Assembly: GCA_900317305.1 (NCBI GenBank) | Contig: ONGG01000030.1 | Coordinates: 1 to 51,037 of the forward strand | From: an uncultured Prevotellaceae bacterium | GTDB lineage: Bacteria; Bacteroidota; Bacteroidia; Bacteroidales; Bacteroidaceae | Length of the DNA: 51,037 nucleotides | Direction: 5' to 3' | In this document: piece by piece, positions 7,648 to 18,944 of the stretch | Layout of the letters: each line of letters starts with the position of its first letter | Numbering within the stretch: position 1 is the stretch's first letter | Program-made: the position numbers and the translations under genes | Notes under the pieces: model-generated | Told to the model about the DNA's origin: nothing | The model's input: only the letters and a program-made list of their open reading frames with translations | Databases searched by the model: none

Positions 7648-10600
7648 TCAAGCCACTCCTCCGTATTTTTGACTCACATATTGGTATACGGCATCACGGT
7701 AATAGTTGATGCTCTCATCTGAATAACTTTCGGGGAGTTCTTTCCACAACACATCGCGGATGGTGATGATGATGGTGGCCTTGGTTTCCTGCTTGTCGAA
7801 CGGATGGTCCATGGTGGCTAATTGTGCCTTGATTTTCTCAAGCAATTCCTTGGCGACTACCTTCAACTTCTTGATGTCATCCTTCGAAAGGTTGTCTTTC
7901 ATCAGCACGTCGTACATCGAAAGTTGTTCGTCGTTCTCAAAGCCCTCACGGATGTAGCGTTTTTCCTCCTCGGTCAGCTCACGCGAAAGAGCCATCAGTT
8001 CGGTGAATGTCTTCTCAATCGTCGTACGGTTCTGCTCTTGGTTGTAGTCGTGAATGATTTCCTGGTACCGCTCGTAGAAGTTGATGCGCGAGGGATTTTC
8101 GGCCAGCATCTGGGCGATGCGCTCCTGCAGCAGTTCCTGAATGTCTTTCAGCACCAGGTTCTTCTCCTTGCTCTTGGCAAACTCACGACGGAGCAAATCA
8201 AAGTCAATGCCACTGATGTCGAAGCGTCGTGAATCGGCCGCCATTGCCCCATCGCCATCCATCTCTAAATGCTCATTCACGATTTGGTTGATGGCCACGT
8301 TCAGGTCTGTGATATCAGCATGCTTGCGTTTCTGCTGCAGTTCCTTATAGATGGCTTCAATGGCATCTTTCTGTTGCTTCATATCGGGGGTTATATCCTC
8401 ACGGTCGAGGTATTTCCACAACGTCAGCAGCGTGGAGGCAAACGTGCAGTACGACTTGCGTATTTCCGCTGTCTCGCACATCGCATTGGCGGCTTGCTTC
8501 AGCAACGAGAGTTTCTCGAAGCGCTCTGCCTTGACCAGGTCGTCCAACTCAAAATCATGCTCTTTCAGGAAAGCCTTGGCAGCGGCTATCGTTTCCAGCA
8601 CATGCTTGATGAGTTCCTTCTTGTCGATGGTCGGGTCATTGCCCGCACCATCTCCGGGATTGGCGGTATAGTCGGCCAATGCCTGGCGCAGGGCTTTCAC
8701 AATGCCGATATAATCGACAATCAGGCCATTGGTCTTTCCTTCCGACACGCGGTTGGCACGGGCTATGGTCTGCATCAGCGTATGCGCCTTCATGGGTTTG
8801 TCGAGATAGAGGCACGAGAGCGTCTTCACGTCGAAGCCTGTCAGCCACATGGCGCAGACGAACACCACGCGCAGCCGTGAGTCATCGGCCTTGAAAGCCT
8901 TGTCCAACTCCTCTTTCTCCATGCGCTCACGATGCGGTTTGATGTCGAGGTCCCATTTCCGGAAAGTCTCCATCTCGTTCTGTTCCTGCGAGATCACCAC
9001 GGCCATGTCGGTCTCGCGCATCCATTCCAGTTTGCGCTGCATCTCCTGCGCCTCCTGTTGCGAAGTGCATTTCACGAGGGCTTGTTCCAGCGTCTTGATT
9101 TCGCCCTGCCAATACTCCTGCACATAGTTGAACATACGCACACAAGTCACCTTGTTGTAGCACACGAACATCGCCTTGCCCGAGGTCCACAGGTCGCTGT
9201 AATGATGCACAAAGTCCTTGGCTATCAGGCGCAGACGTTTGGCTGCTGTCAGCAGATGCACCTCCTTGGCAAACTCCCGTTCCAACTTGGCCATTTGCGA
9301 GGCATCCAAATCACCTGCCTGCTCCAAGGCAGCCGCTATCTCTTCGTTGATTTCAGGGTTCTTTAAATCCTGAAGTTTCTCGCCACGATTCTCGTAATAA
9401 AGCGGTACGGTAGCCTTGTCCTCCACAGCCCGTTTGAAGTCATAGATACTCACATAGCCGCCAAAGGTGCGGGCCGTGATGTTGTCGTTGGAGAGCAGGG
9501 GCGTGCCCGTAAAGCCAATGCGGTGGGCTGTGGGCAGCAGGTGCATCAGGTTGTCGGCAAAGATACCGTTCTGTGTGCGGTGAGCCTCGTCGCTCATCAC
9601 GATGATGTCGTGGTCGGGATAGATGGGCTCAGCCTTCGGGTCGTTGAATTTCTGTATGAGCGAGAAGATGAACGACGGATTGCCCTTCAGTTTCATCTTC
9701 AGGTCCTCGCCACTGCTGGCGATGAACTTTTTGGCCTTCACATTGCCCAGCAGTCCGCAGTTCTCGAACGTGTCGCTGATTTGCTTGTTCAGTTCGTCGC
9801 GGTCGGTCAGCACGAGGAAGGTGGGCGACCCCTCGAACTTGCGTCGAATCTTCTGCGCCAAGAACAGCATGGAGTAGCTTTTACCGCTGCCCTGCGTATG
9901 CCAGAACACGCCCAATTTCCCATCCAAAAGCTGACGATTACGGTATTTATCCACCGCTTGGTTCACACCAAGGTATTGGTGGTTGCGGGCCAGAATCTTC
10001 GCCGTCCGTCCGCCGCTATGGTCATAGAGGATGAAGTTTTCCAGCAAGTCCAAAAAATTCTCCTTCCGGCAGATACCTCGGAGCATTGTGGGCAGTTCGA
10101 TGTTGCCGGCATCTTCCTCCTTCAGTCGTTTCCATTCGTGGAAGAACTCCCATTTCGAGTCGATGGTGCCCACACGCGCCTCCAGTCCGTTGCTGAACAT
10201 GATGAAGGCGTTGTGGTAAAACAGTTGCGGAATCGTATTCAGATAGTCACGATAGTTTTGGTTGAAGGCATCCACCACCTCCACATCGTGGTTCTTCAGT
10301 TCCATAAAGAGCAAAGGCAACCCATTCACGAAGCCCACGATGTCGGCCCGACGATGATAGAGCGCGCCATACACCCACATCTCGCGCACACACAGGAAGT
10401 CGTTCTTCTCGGGCGAAGCGAAGTCGATGACCTTGGCACGCACCTCTTCCGTCTCGCCGTTCGGCTTCACGCGGGTCACGGGCACACCGTCCTTGATATA
10501 CTGATACTTCTGCTCGTTGATCTGCATCAGCGTCTGACTGCTCATGTGCTCTGTCATACGCTCCACAGCCTCCAGCAGCTGCTTATCCGTCAGCCAGGGG

Positions 10601-10791
10601 TTCAGCGCCTTCAGTGCCTTGCGGAAACGGGCGGTCAGCAACACCTCATGATACGACGTGCGCCCCAACGTGACATTGGTACCTAGCACTTCCTTGTCGA
10701 AGGCATACACGCTCGTCCAACCTAACTCCTGCTCCAAGAAGTCGGCTGCACTCCGCTGTATCAGCTGGTCTTCGCTATAGTCGTGTGGCAT
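7648..10791 (-). CDS. hsdR: Type I restriction enzyme, R subunit (HsdR)
   Basis: A 1047-residue motor and nuclease subunit that translocates DNA and cuts it when the site is unmethylated. The N-terminal PD-(D/E)xK nuclease shows RADIVGFVNG and the MELKN block near 164. The SF2 helicase part has Walker A TQGSGKS near residue 296, DEAH-type SDEAHRTQ, FTGTP and motif VI QTIARANRV. A helical C-terminal region for binding the methylase core follows. I use the ATG at 10791 (MPHDYSEDQ), 2 bp after the upstream Fic stop; a TTG at 10797 overlapping that stop is the alternative. All motifs are intact, so the enzyme is probably active. It is the last gene of the hsdM-Fic-hsdS-Fic-hsdR operon. Confidence 0.95.
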   Translation of the reverse strand: MPHDYSEDQLIQRSAADFLEQELGWTSVYAFDKEVLGTNVTLGRTSYHEVLLTARFRKALKALNPWLTDKQLLEAVERMTEHMSSQTLMQINEQKYQYIKDGVPVTRVKPNGETEEVRAKVIDFASPEKNDFLCVREMWVYGALYHRRADIVGFVNGLPLLFMELKNHDVEVVDAFNQNYRDYLNTIPQLFYHNAFIMFSNGLEARVGTIDSKWEFFHEWKRLKEEDAGNIELPTMLRGICRKENFLDLLENFILYDHSGGRTAKILARNHQYLGVNQAVDKYRNRQLLDGKLGVFWHTQGSGKSYSMLFLAQKIRRKFEGSPTFLVLTDRDELNKQISDTFENCGLLGNVKAKKFIASSGEDLKMKLKGNPSFIFSLIQKFNDPKAEPIYPDHDIIVMSDEAHRTQNGIFADNLMHLLPTAHRIGFTGTPLLSNDNITARTFGGYVSIYDFKRAVEDKATVPLYYENRGEKLQDLKNPEINEEIAAALEQAGDLDASQMAKLEREFAKEVHLLTAAKRLRLIAKDFVHHYSDLWTSGKAMFVCYNKVTCVRMFNYVQEYWQGEIKTLEQALVKCTSQQEAQEMQRKLEWMRETDMAVVISQEQNEMETFRKWDLDIKPHRERMEKEELDKAFKADDSRLRVVFVCAMWLTGFDVKTLSCLYLDKPMKAHTLMQTIARANRVSEGKTNGLIVDYIGIVKALRQALADYTANPGDGAGNDPTIDKKELIKHVLETIAAAKAFLKEHDFELDDLVKAERFEKLSLLKQAANAMCETAEIRKSYCTFASTLLTLWKYLDREDITPDMKQQKDAIEAIYKELQQKRKHADITDLNVAINQIVNEHLEMDGDGAMAADSRRFDISGIDFDLLRREFAKSKEKNLVLKDIQELLQERIAQMLAENPSRINFYERYQEIIHDYNQEQNRTTIEKTFTELMALSRELTEEEKRYIREGFENDEQLSMYDVLMKDNLSKDDIKKLKVVAKELLEKIKAQLATMDHPFDKQETKATIIITIRDVLWKELPESYSDESINYYRDAVYQYVSQKYGGVA

Positions 10792-10793
10792 AA

Positions 10794-11831
10794 TCAAATG
10801 TTTTTATTAATAATCCAATGCCCGTTTTTTCTACTTCCTTCCCTACTAATAACGCCTGCATCTTTTAGTCTTTTTATCATTTTCTCCGCTCCTCGCAAAC
10901 TGAGTCCAACTTTCTCTGCCACATTTGCGGCTGTAGATGAAGGATTAGAATTAAGCATAAGTAGCAGAGTTTTTTCATTTATACCGAACTTTATACCATA
11001 CTTTATACGGAACTCTTCACCGAACTTTATACGGAACTCCTTCTCAATAGGATTTTCGTTATTAATAGTAAGTTCCTCTCCTTGATGTGCTTTCAGCGTC
11101 TTGTATATCTCATTCAGCATATAATCGATAAATGGCCCAGACTGTCCTGCATGAGTGCTGGCCGTAATGGCATCGTAGTATTGTTGCTGATTCCTATACA
11201 CCATGTTTTCCACAGGCAGATGTTCAAACAATGGATGTAGTTTGCCTAAGATGAGCGACTGCCAAAGGCGTCCTGTTCTACCATTACCGTCGATGAAGGG
11301 ATGGATAAACTCAAACTCAAAGTGGAACACACAACTGCGAATCAGCAGATGGTCCTTCGAATGTTTCAACCAATCAAAGAGGTCACCCATCAGCATAGGC
11401 ACACGGTCGGCAGGGGGTGCCATATGTACTAACCCTTTCTCACTAAACACGCCCACGCCTCCACGCCGATAATGCCCTGGATTATCCACCAATGCCTGCA
11501 TCATCACGCCGTGGGCTTTCAGAAGGTCTTTTTCTTTGAAAGCATCAAGCGTGGGATACAGTTCATAGGTCTTGATAGCATTCTTCACCTCCTGAATCTC
11601 CTTAATAGGTGCCACTACGTTCTTACCATCAATGATGTCGCGCACCTGTCCCTCGCTCAGTCTGTTTCCTTCAATGGCAAGCGAAGAGTGGATGGTCTTA
11701 ATGCGGTTTACTTTACGTAGTCGCAATCCATCTTCTTGCTCCAGTCGGATAGCATAGCGTTCTACCTGAGCGGAAATCTCTGCTATCAGGTTGATGGCAT
11801 CGGCACTTATTGTAAATGGTGGTACATACAT
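10794..11831 (-). CDS. Class II Fic protein with winged-helix C-terminus
   Basis: A 345-residue Fic protein. Fic enzymes usually transfer AMP from ATP to a target side chain. The active-site loop HPFIDGNGRTGR lies near 176-187 with the catalytic His and the phosphate-binding Asn/Arg present. An N-terminal inhibitory motif, SLAIEGN (Ser50 to Asn56), fits the (S/T)xxxE(G/N) pattern of class II Fic proteins, so it is self-inhibited. After the Fic core comes a linker of short repeats (EFRIKFGE, EFRIKYG, IKFGIN; about 260-285), then a winged-helix domain (AANVAEKVGLS, about 295-345) likely to bind DNA. It lies 23 bp after hsdS and 2 bp before hsdR, so it is part of the R-M operon. Target unknown. 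Confidence 0.9.
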   Translation of the reverse strand: MYVPPFTISADAINLIAEISAQVERYAIRLEQEDGLRLRKVNRIKTIHSSLAIEGNRLSEGQVRDIIDGKNVVAPIKEIQEVKNAIKTYELYPTLDAFKEKDLLKAHGVMMQALVDNPGHYRRGGVGVFSEKGLVHMAPPADRVPMLMGDLFDWLKHSKDHLLIRSCVFHFEFEFIHPFIDGNGRTGRLWQSLILGKLHPLFEHLPVENMVYRNQQQYYDAITASTHAGQSGPFIDYMLNEIYKTLKAHQGEELTINNENPIEKEFRIKFGEEFRIKYGIKFGINEKTLLLMLNSNPSSTAANVAEKVGLSLRGAEKMIKRLKDAGVISREGSRKNGHWIINKNI

Positions 11832-11854
11832 ATTCCGTGCTTTTTATCGTTTCG

Positions 11855-13069
11855 TTAAACTGCTATATCTCCACTCATCAGCTTTGGAAGCAAGCGGTCG
11901 CGAGCTTCGGTTAGGAGGTGGATTTGTTTAGCTACAATTCTTGTTCTTTCAAGAAAGCGATGCGCTTTGCGCTGAAATACTACTGTGACGCTCTGCACAG
12001 GACATATTATATCGAAATTACGAAATACGCTCTTGTTAATCTCAAGATATGTTGAACCACCTGCTTTGATTCTTATTTCCTCTACCCTATTCATCAAATT
12101 GTACAAAAGGTACATCTGGAAATCTTTATCAAAAGGAACACACGAAATAAACCCTTGATTAGTACATACCTCAAAATCACAAATACCGAAATACCCAACA
12201 CTAGCCCTACTTGTCATCAAGATAGCCTCTTTAGGTAACATCTTTGCTGAACTATGACTAAGTCCCTCTTTGGTGATTTTCTTCTCAGTACTTAGTAAAC
12301 ACAAACTGTTATTCTTTGTTATATCAGTTGGCGTTACCCAGCTTATGGTGCCACCTTCATAATAAGAGGCGATCTTTGTTGAAGGAGTTCCTCCGCCAAT
12401 AGTATCACAAACTTCCGCTATTTTTTTCTTCTCCCACCCCTCTGGCACTCCATTGACAATCTTGGTGTTTTCGTGGCCGGGGAAGTGGAGGTCAACGAAC
12501 CATTCCTTATAGAGTCGCTGCGCTGCTTCCTCCAACAACTTTATCTGCTTCTGATAGTTCTCTATCAAAGAGTCGTAGACAATGTATTCCCTTGCTTCTT
12601 TGGGAGGACATAAAAAACGATATTCCTCAACATTACGCTTAGATACCATCTGTACCGTCGTTCCCGTCTTAACGCCTCTAATGTAATTGACATAATCGAG
12701 ACCCTTTAAGACAAAAAACAGGAATCTGTTATCAATATCAGAATGGTTTTCAACTCTATAAAGGTTGGTGCCAATAATTATCTTCTTTCCCCGATACTTT
12801 TCGGGTATAATGGCAGGCATAGCCAAAATAGGAAGATAATCTGATTGCTGTCGTGTTGCTAATACCAAATCACCGGGAGCAGCCAAATACTTAGTGTCAC
12901 AATCTTGAGAATATGGTCTTACACCAGAATCCAAAAACTGTTCTTTGTAAGATACGCAACCCATTCCTAACAGTAGATTGTCTCCTTTACCTATAAATTC
13001 GCTTTTATACGAAAGACCACTTTTTATTGAGATAATATCTCCTAACCTTACTTTCTTCCACTCGCTCAT
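11855..13069 (-). CDS. hsdS: Type I restriction enzyme, specificity subunit (HsdS)
   Basis: A 404-residue specificity subunit. It has the usual layout of two target recognition domains (about 5-150 and 200-350), each followed by a conserved helical spacer (SLIENYQKQIKLLEEAAQRLYKEWF and the C-terminal ARDRLLPKLMSG). It fixes the DNA site for both methylation and restriction. Its ATG overlaps the stop of the upstream BRO-Fic gene in an ATGA, which suggests translational coupling. The gene is distinctly AT-rich compared with hsdM and hsdR, as expected for a specificity gene exchanged by recombination. No second hsdS copy or recombinase is present in the window, so phase variation by inversion is not supported here. 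Confidence 0.95.
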   Translation of the reverse strand: MSEWKKVRLGDIISIKSGLSYKSEFIGKGDNLLLGMGCVSYKEQFLDSGVRPYSQDCDTKYLAAPGDLVLATRQQSDYLPILAMPAIIPEKYRGKKIIIGTNLYRVENHSDIDNRFLFFVLKGLDYVNYIRGVKTGTTVQMVSKRNVEEYRFLCPPKEAREYIVYDSLIENYQKQIKLLEEAAQRLYKEWFVDLHFPGHENTKIVNGVPEGWEKKKIAEVCDTIGGGTPSTKIASYYEGGTISWVTPTDITKNNSLCLLSTEKKITKEGLSHSSAKMLPKEAILMTSRASVGYFGICDFEVCTNQGFISCVPFDKDFQMYLLYNLMNRVEEIRIKAGGSTYLEINKSVFRNFDIICPVQSVTVVFQRKAHRFLERTRIVAKQIHLLTEARDRLLPKLMSGDIAV

Positions 13070-13976
13070 CCCTCATCCTCCTTTCTGTCTTCAACCACCT
13101 TATGGTCTTCCTCCTGCTCATAATAATACGAATAGTCGATGCCCTTCATGAATATTTCGCGGTCATCAATGCGGTCTGTCATTGCTGTTTGGAGCAACTC
13201 ACGGATTCGGGTGCTGTCCGTATGGCTCGCAATCATGGCTTCAAGATAATCTTTCTTGTTTATCTTGCTCCAATCCACACATAGGCCTAAGCGTTTCTTG
13301 AATATCAAGTCTAGCCAGATGCGTGTTGAGCGTCCATTGCCTTCCATAAACGGATGGGCAGCATTCATCTCTACGTACTTATCCACAATTTCGTCGAAAG
13401 TGGTTTCGGGCATAGCCTCTACGGTTTTAAGATAGCCGTGCAGATGTTCTGCCAAACAAAACAATGTATTGCCTTTGGATATGGTCTTCGTGCGAATCTT
13501 TCCGGCAAAATCGTAAAGGCCCCCGAAAATATAAGCGTGTATTTGCTGCAATGCCTTTACTGTGCCTACATCCTTATCGGCCACCAAGTTGCTTTCAATG
13601 AATGTATAGGCTTTCTTACGGCTTCGGCCATCAAGAGTATTGTCGCTATAAGTGAACCAATCAAGAAAAGCAGTGGCTTGATTATTCGGAATGGTCTTTG
13701 CCAGTTTATCTACGTCGGCCTGACTTATGACATCGGTGTAATACTTCTTTCCATCAGAAGCAGTCAGTTTCAGTTGGGTAGTGGCACTAACCACCTCACT
13801 CTTCGCCTTCCGTAATTTGGCTTTAAGGTATTTCCAATAGTTGCGGTTTTTCTCGTGGTCATCCTGCTCATTGATAGCACCCACAATATCGAGCACCGAG
13901 AACCACCACTGATTGTGTTCCTCGTCCCATACAGCACGAACCTTATGGTCTTTGTAGAAACGGATGGACACCTTGC

Positions 13977-13980
<4 letters not shown>
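13066..13980 (-). CDS. BRO-N/antirepressor-like domain fused to Fic domain
   Basis: A 304-residue protein. The first 105 or so residues (VRAVWDEEHNQWWFSVLDIV, then NYWKYLKAKLRK, ADGKKYYTDV and FLDWF) resemble the BRO-N domain of phage antirepressors and RhuM-type proteins. The rest is a Fic domain: GLYDFAGKIRTKTISKGN and the active loop HPFMEGNGRSTR near 205-217, with the catalytic His and Arg present. The start at 13980 is chosen because ATG overlaps the hsdM stop as ATGA; a start 5 codons upstream is possible. Its own stop overlaps the hsdS start in the same way, so it is locked between M and S. Fic proteins add AMP or a related group to proteins; here the target and the role in restriction are unknown. 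Confidence 0.88.
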
Positions 13981-15827
<1,847 letters not shown>

Positions 15828-15876
15828 TCCGAATGTAGTATAATTATGTTCTTAACAGGTCGTCCACACTATCCCA

Positions 15877-16608
15877 TCAGTAAGTGGATGCCGAGAAATT
15901 CATTGTGAGTTTGCGGTTGGTGCTCTTGTATTTCCCCGAATAGGTATTCTGGTTGAATTGCCCAGTGAAGTAATAGCCTGTCGCCACACCGTTCTTGTAT
16001 TCCGTGAGACGCATGTTGCCGTTGGCATCGATGGTGCCCGAGAGGTTCACGTAGACGTTCTCCCCATTGTATACGATATAGCGTCCCTTGGCCTGATTGC
16101 CCTTCACATACACCTCCATGTCAATATAATAGTTCTGCTTGTGCATGATGGCGCCATTGAGGCGGTAGGTACCGTTGGCAACCTTGTTTCTTACCACTGG
16201 AGGAGGAGGAGCGACAGGCGCTACCGCGGCAGGGGCAGCCACTTCTTCGGCAACAGCCGGGGCGGCAGGAGCAGCCGTCGCAGAAACGTCGGCATCGGCC
16301 TCTGCACCAGGGGTTTCGACCTCTGCATCCCCTACATCCTCAGCATCTCCGGCATCCTTGGTAGGCGCAACCATTTCCTCCCGGGGTTTCTCCTTGCCAC
16401 GAACTTTGCCTACTATCTTGTCGCCCCAAAACATCCATACCATCATGCCGATAATCAGCGAGAGCAACAGGATGATTATCGCGAGGAGCACATTGTTGTT
16501 GTTTTTCGGCTGAGGGGGAATAGCCCTGATGGGATTGCCGCAATAAGGACAAAACGGGGTGTTGTCGGCCACGAAATTCCCGCATTTGTTACATCTGATG
16601 CTGTTCAT
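15877..16608 (-). CDS. Zinc-ribbon, single-pass membrane protein of unknown function
   Basis: A 243-residue protein. It opens with a zinc ribbon (Cys6, Cys9, Cys20, Cys23), followed by one transmembrane helix (about 39-61), a long low-complexity Ala/Pro/Val/acidic linker (about 75-140), and a beta-rich C-terminal domain of about 90 residues (NGTYRLNGAIMHKQNYYIDM onward). The last part resembles small beta-sandwich or lipocalin-like modules but is not assigned. With its zinc ribbon inside and its C-terminus outside it may be a sensor or a periplasmic anchor. It has its own consensus promoter and lies 49 bp upstream of hsdM on the same strand, so it could also supply the promoter of the restriction operon. 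Confidence 0.8.
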   Translation of the reverse strand: MNSIRCNKCGNFVADNTPFCPYCGNPIRAIPPQPKNNNNVLLAIIILLLSLIIGMMVWMFWGDKIVGKVRGKEKPREEMVAPTKDAGDAEDVGDAEVETPGAEADADVSATAAPAAPAVAEEVAAPAAVAPVAPPPPVVRNKVANGTYRLNGAIMHKQNYYIDMEVYVKGNQAKGRYIVYNGENVYVNLSGTIDANGNMRLTEYKNGVATGYYFTGQFNQNTYSGKYKSTNRKLTMNFSASTY

Positions 16609-16633
16609 GGTTTTGTAAGTTAAATGTGATATG

Positions 16634-16664
16634 CAAATCTACTATTTTTCTTCCAAACAGCAAA
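16634..16664 (-). promoter_or_regulatory. Promoter of the zinc-ribbon gene
   Basis: On the minus strand TTTG (16664-16661) and TAGATTTG (16641-16634) are 19 bp apart, a full Bacteroidota promoter. It gives a leader of about 20 nt. No separate promoter is obvious in the 49 bp before hsdM. Confidence 0.75.
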
Positions 16665-16832
16665 GAAACGAGGCGAAAAAAGGTTTGGTTATTGCTTTGG
16701 GCAAAGTCACGACACATCTGCCAATCCATCCATATGCTCGTCCAAACTTGCAAGCAATAATACCAATTCTAGCGGTTTTTCCCTATTTTGCCTAAATCTC
16801 ACAACATTGTCGCATTTTTTCTCGCATATACC

Positions 16833-16862
16833 TTTCCATGTGCCAACTTATGATTACCTTTG
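16833..16862 (+). promoter_or_regulatory. Promoter of the S41 peptidase gene
   Basis: TACCTTTG at 16855-16862 is a perfect -7 box; the -33 element is TTTC at 16833-16836 with an 18-bp spacer. The gene starts about 30 bp downstream. The rest of the 284-bp gap between the two divergent genes shows nothing else. Confidence 0.65.
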
Positions 16863-16892
16863 CGTGACAAAACGCGAACAAACCTTAAAGAG

Positions 16893-18857
16893 ATGAAACA
16901 TTTCACATTTATCTGGCACTGGAAGAAACTGCTTCTCATCATCACCATGACGATGACAGCCATTCCATGCTTGATGGCCCAGACCTCCAATCCAAAAGGA
17001 CTCTACAGGCTGACGGAGATTGTCCATCAAGACGGCAAACATCTGGAGGCAGGTTACAAACAGTATAAATATTGTCAGGATAATTACACACTTACGGTCA
17101 ACTACAACCCGAGCATATATAAAAACCAGCCATTCTATTTCTCTATCTCCAACCCCGAAGGCAAGCCCCTGTACCTCACAGGCGATCTCTCAAAGACCGA
17201 AAACAAGGGAATCCAGGTGATTGGCACCTCCGACAGCACATTCACCCTGCGTTGGTATAACGACCGAAGTGGTTTGGACGAGCGCCTGTATCCCTACCTG
17301 ACGAACAATGACGAGAGATACGAAATGGTGAAAGACACCACAGACGCCATCCAGCGGTCACTGAACCTACTGCAAATGAATTTGGGCACAGGCAGCCATC
17401 GTTTGCAAGGGGTATGGAAATTACGCGGCATCCAACAATCGAACAATGCCGCCTCACAATATTGGATTGTGAAGAACGGACCGGAAACATACCAGATTCT
17501 TGGCAGCCATGAAGCAGTGACAGTCATTGCCAATCCAGATTTTCCAAGAGCGAATTTACAGTGCCAATTTACACCTTGTACCTATTTGAGTGAAAACGCC
17601 TTCGATTTTGCCGGACAGACATTCATCGTGAACTGGTTTGATGGCGAAACCATTTCCGTGACGGGCATCAACGACGGAGGTCGCCCGTTTGTAACCGTTT
17701 GGGACCGTTGTGGCTTGCCTCAGAACATCCAAGAGGTCTTTGGCACTCGCATGCCCCAAATGAAAAAGGACATCTCACGCTTCTTCACCAATGATTTCAT
17801 GAGGAAATACGGAAACCTGCCCGATTCCATCCGCCTTGCCTACGAGACATACGATTTCGCAGTAGATGCCACCGAACGCAACAACGCCATCTTCCCTGTA
17901 TTGATGCGGAATGGTTTTGAAGGCGAATACATCAGCATGAAAGACTCGCTCCTGTCACGCTTGATAAGAGGTGAAATCAATGCCGACGAAGCGGTGGGGC
18001 ACTACGTTTTCTGGTTTTATAAGAATTTCGACCGCCATACAAATTGCTCCTCGCAGTTCTTCCATAAGTTGAAGTCAGAAGCCTTTGTCGACTACACCAA
18101 GCTCATCCCGCAATATCATCCCGAGCCGGTAGGATGCAAGGTGGACGACGACACTTACCTCCTGCGTCTGCCCTCCTGCGTGGGCGATGTGCCGACATGG
18201 GAGTGGATGCTGAAAAAAGAGGAAGAGTTCAAGCAGTCTGGCTGCAAATACCTGATTCTCGACCTCCGGGGAAACAGTGGCGGCAGCGATGCCTTCAGCG
18301 AACTGTTTGCCAAGATGATGTGCGACTGCAGTGCGATGAATGACGAAAAGTCATACTATATGAACAGCACTGCCAATAATAAGACGTTGAGAAAAAACTG
18401 TGAGAGTTTCCCCGGGACATTCATGGACCGCGTACTGGCTGAAACGGCTACGGCTGAAGAGGGAAGCCTCATCAACTGGCATACAGTGCTCAAAGGAACT
18501 GACGCATACACCCCTTTGGTGCGCAAAGGAGCCATCATCATCGACAATTACAGTGCAAGTGCAGGCGAAACGCCAGTCCAGCTTGTTCGCAACCACTCCA
18601 AGAGCCATGCCAAGGTCTATGGAAGAGAACGCTCGGCAGGCTGTGAGTTGTCGGGCAACTGCAATACCATCCGCCTACCCCATAGCAACATGTCGCTCAC
18701 CTACCCCATGACAGTGGATGCCGAATTTGAGAAGGCATGCAGCGAACGAAACCCTGGCCACAAGCCCGATGTCATCATTCCCTTGCCTTATCCAAAACAA
18801 CTGACCGACAACATCGACCCTTGGGTGCTCTGGGTAGCAAAAAAGATGAAGAAATAG
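16893..18857 (+). CDS. Exported S41-family serine peptidase
   Basis: A 654-residue exported protein. The start at 16893 (MKHFTFIWHW) gives a normal signal peptide ending LMAQ at residue 30. The N-terminal half holds two beta-rich units that resemble each other (KGLYRLTEI near 34 and QGVWKLRGI near 173) and look lipocalin-like. The C-terminal half is an S41 (C-terminal processing protease/tricorn type) domain with YLILDLRGNSGGS near 454 and the catalytic serine in NYSASAGE near 552. No PDZ domain is obvious. It probably acts in the periplasm or on the cell surface; the substrate is unknown. It stands alone between its own promoter and a strong terminator. Confidence 0.88.
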   Translation: MKHFTFIWHWKKLLLIITMTMTAIPCLMAQTSNPKGLYRLTEIVHQDGKHLEAGYKQYKYCQDNYTLTVNYNPSIYKNQPFYFSISNPEGKPLYLTGDLSKTENKGIQVIGTSDSTFTLRWYNDRSGLDERLYPYLTNNDERYEMVKDTTDAIQRSLNLLQMNLGTGSHRLQGVWKLRGIQQSNNAASQYWIVKNGPETYQILGSHEAVTVIANPDFPRANLQCQFTPCTYLSENAFDFAGQTFIVNWFDGETISVTGINDGGRPFVTVWDRCGLPQNIQEVFGTRMPQMKKDISRFFTNDFMRKYGNLPDSIRLAYETYDFAVDATERNNAIFPVLMRNGFEGEYISMKDSLLSRLIRGEINADEAVGHYVFWFYKNFDRHTNCSSQFFHKLKSEAFVDYTKLIPQYHPEPVGCKVDDDTYLLRLPSCVGDVPTWEWMLKKEEEFKQSGCKYLILDLRGNSGGSDAFSELFAKMMCDCSAMNDEKSYYMNSTANNKTLRKNCESFPGTFMDRVLAETATAEEGSLINWHTVLKGTDAYTPLVRKGAIIIDNYSASAGETPVQLVRNHSKSHAKVYGRERSAGCELSGNCNTIRLPHSNMSLTYPMTVDAEFEKACSERNPGHKPDVIIPLPYPKQLTDNIDPWVLWVAKKMKK

Positions 18858-18858
18858 C

Positions 18859-18908
18859 ATGAAAGAAGGGGGATTGCTGGCCTGGACCAGCAATCCCCCT
18901 TCTTTCAT
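18859..18908. terminator. Long bidirectional terminator
   Basis: A perfect 22-bp inverted repeat (18859-18880 with 18887-18908) with a 6-bp loop lies between two converging genes. It is unusually long for a terminator and could also form a cruciform. Confidence 0.85.
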
Positions 18909-18944
18909 GTTGTCTCACTCCACTTGGGGAGCAGTGCGATACCT

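Noticed and set aside
11855-13069. Phase-variable hsdS by DNA inversion
   Set aside because: No second hsdS, no partial target recognition domain, no inverted repeats in hsdS and no recombinase gene were seen.
16609-16892. RNA gene or riboswitch in the gap before the S41 gene
   Set aside because: Only the two divergent promoters are seen; no extended secondary structure was evident.
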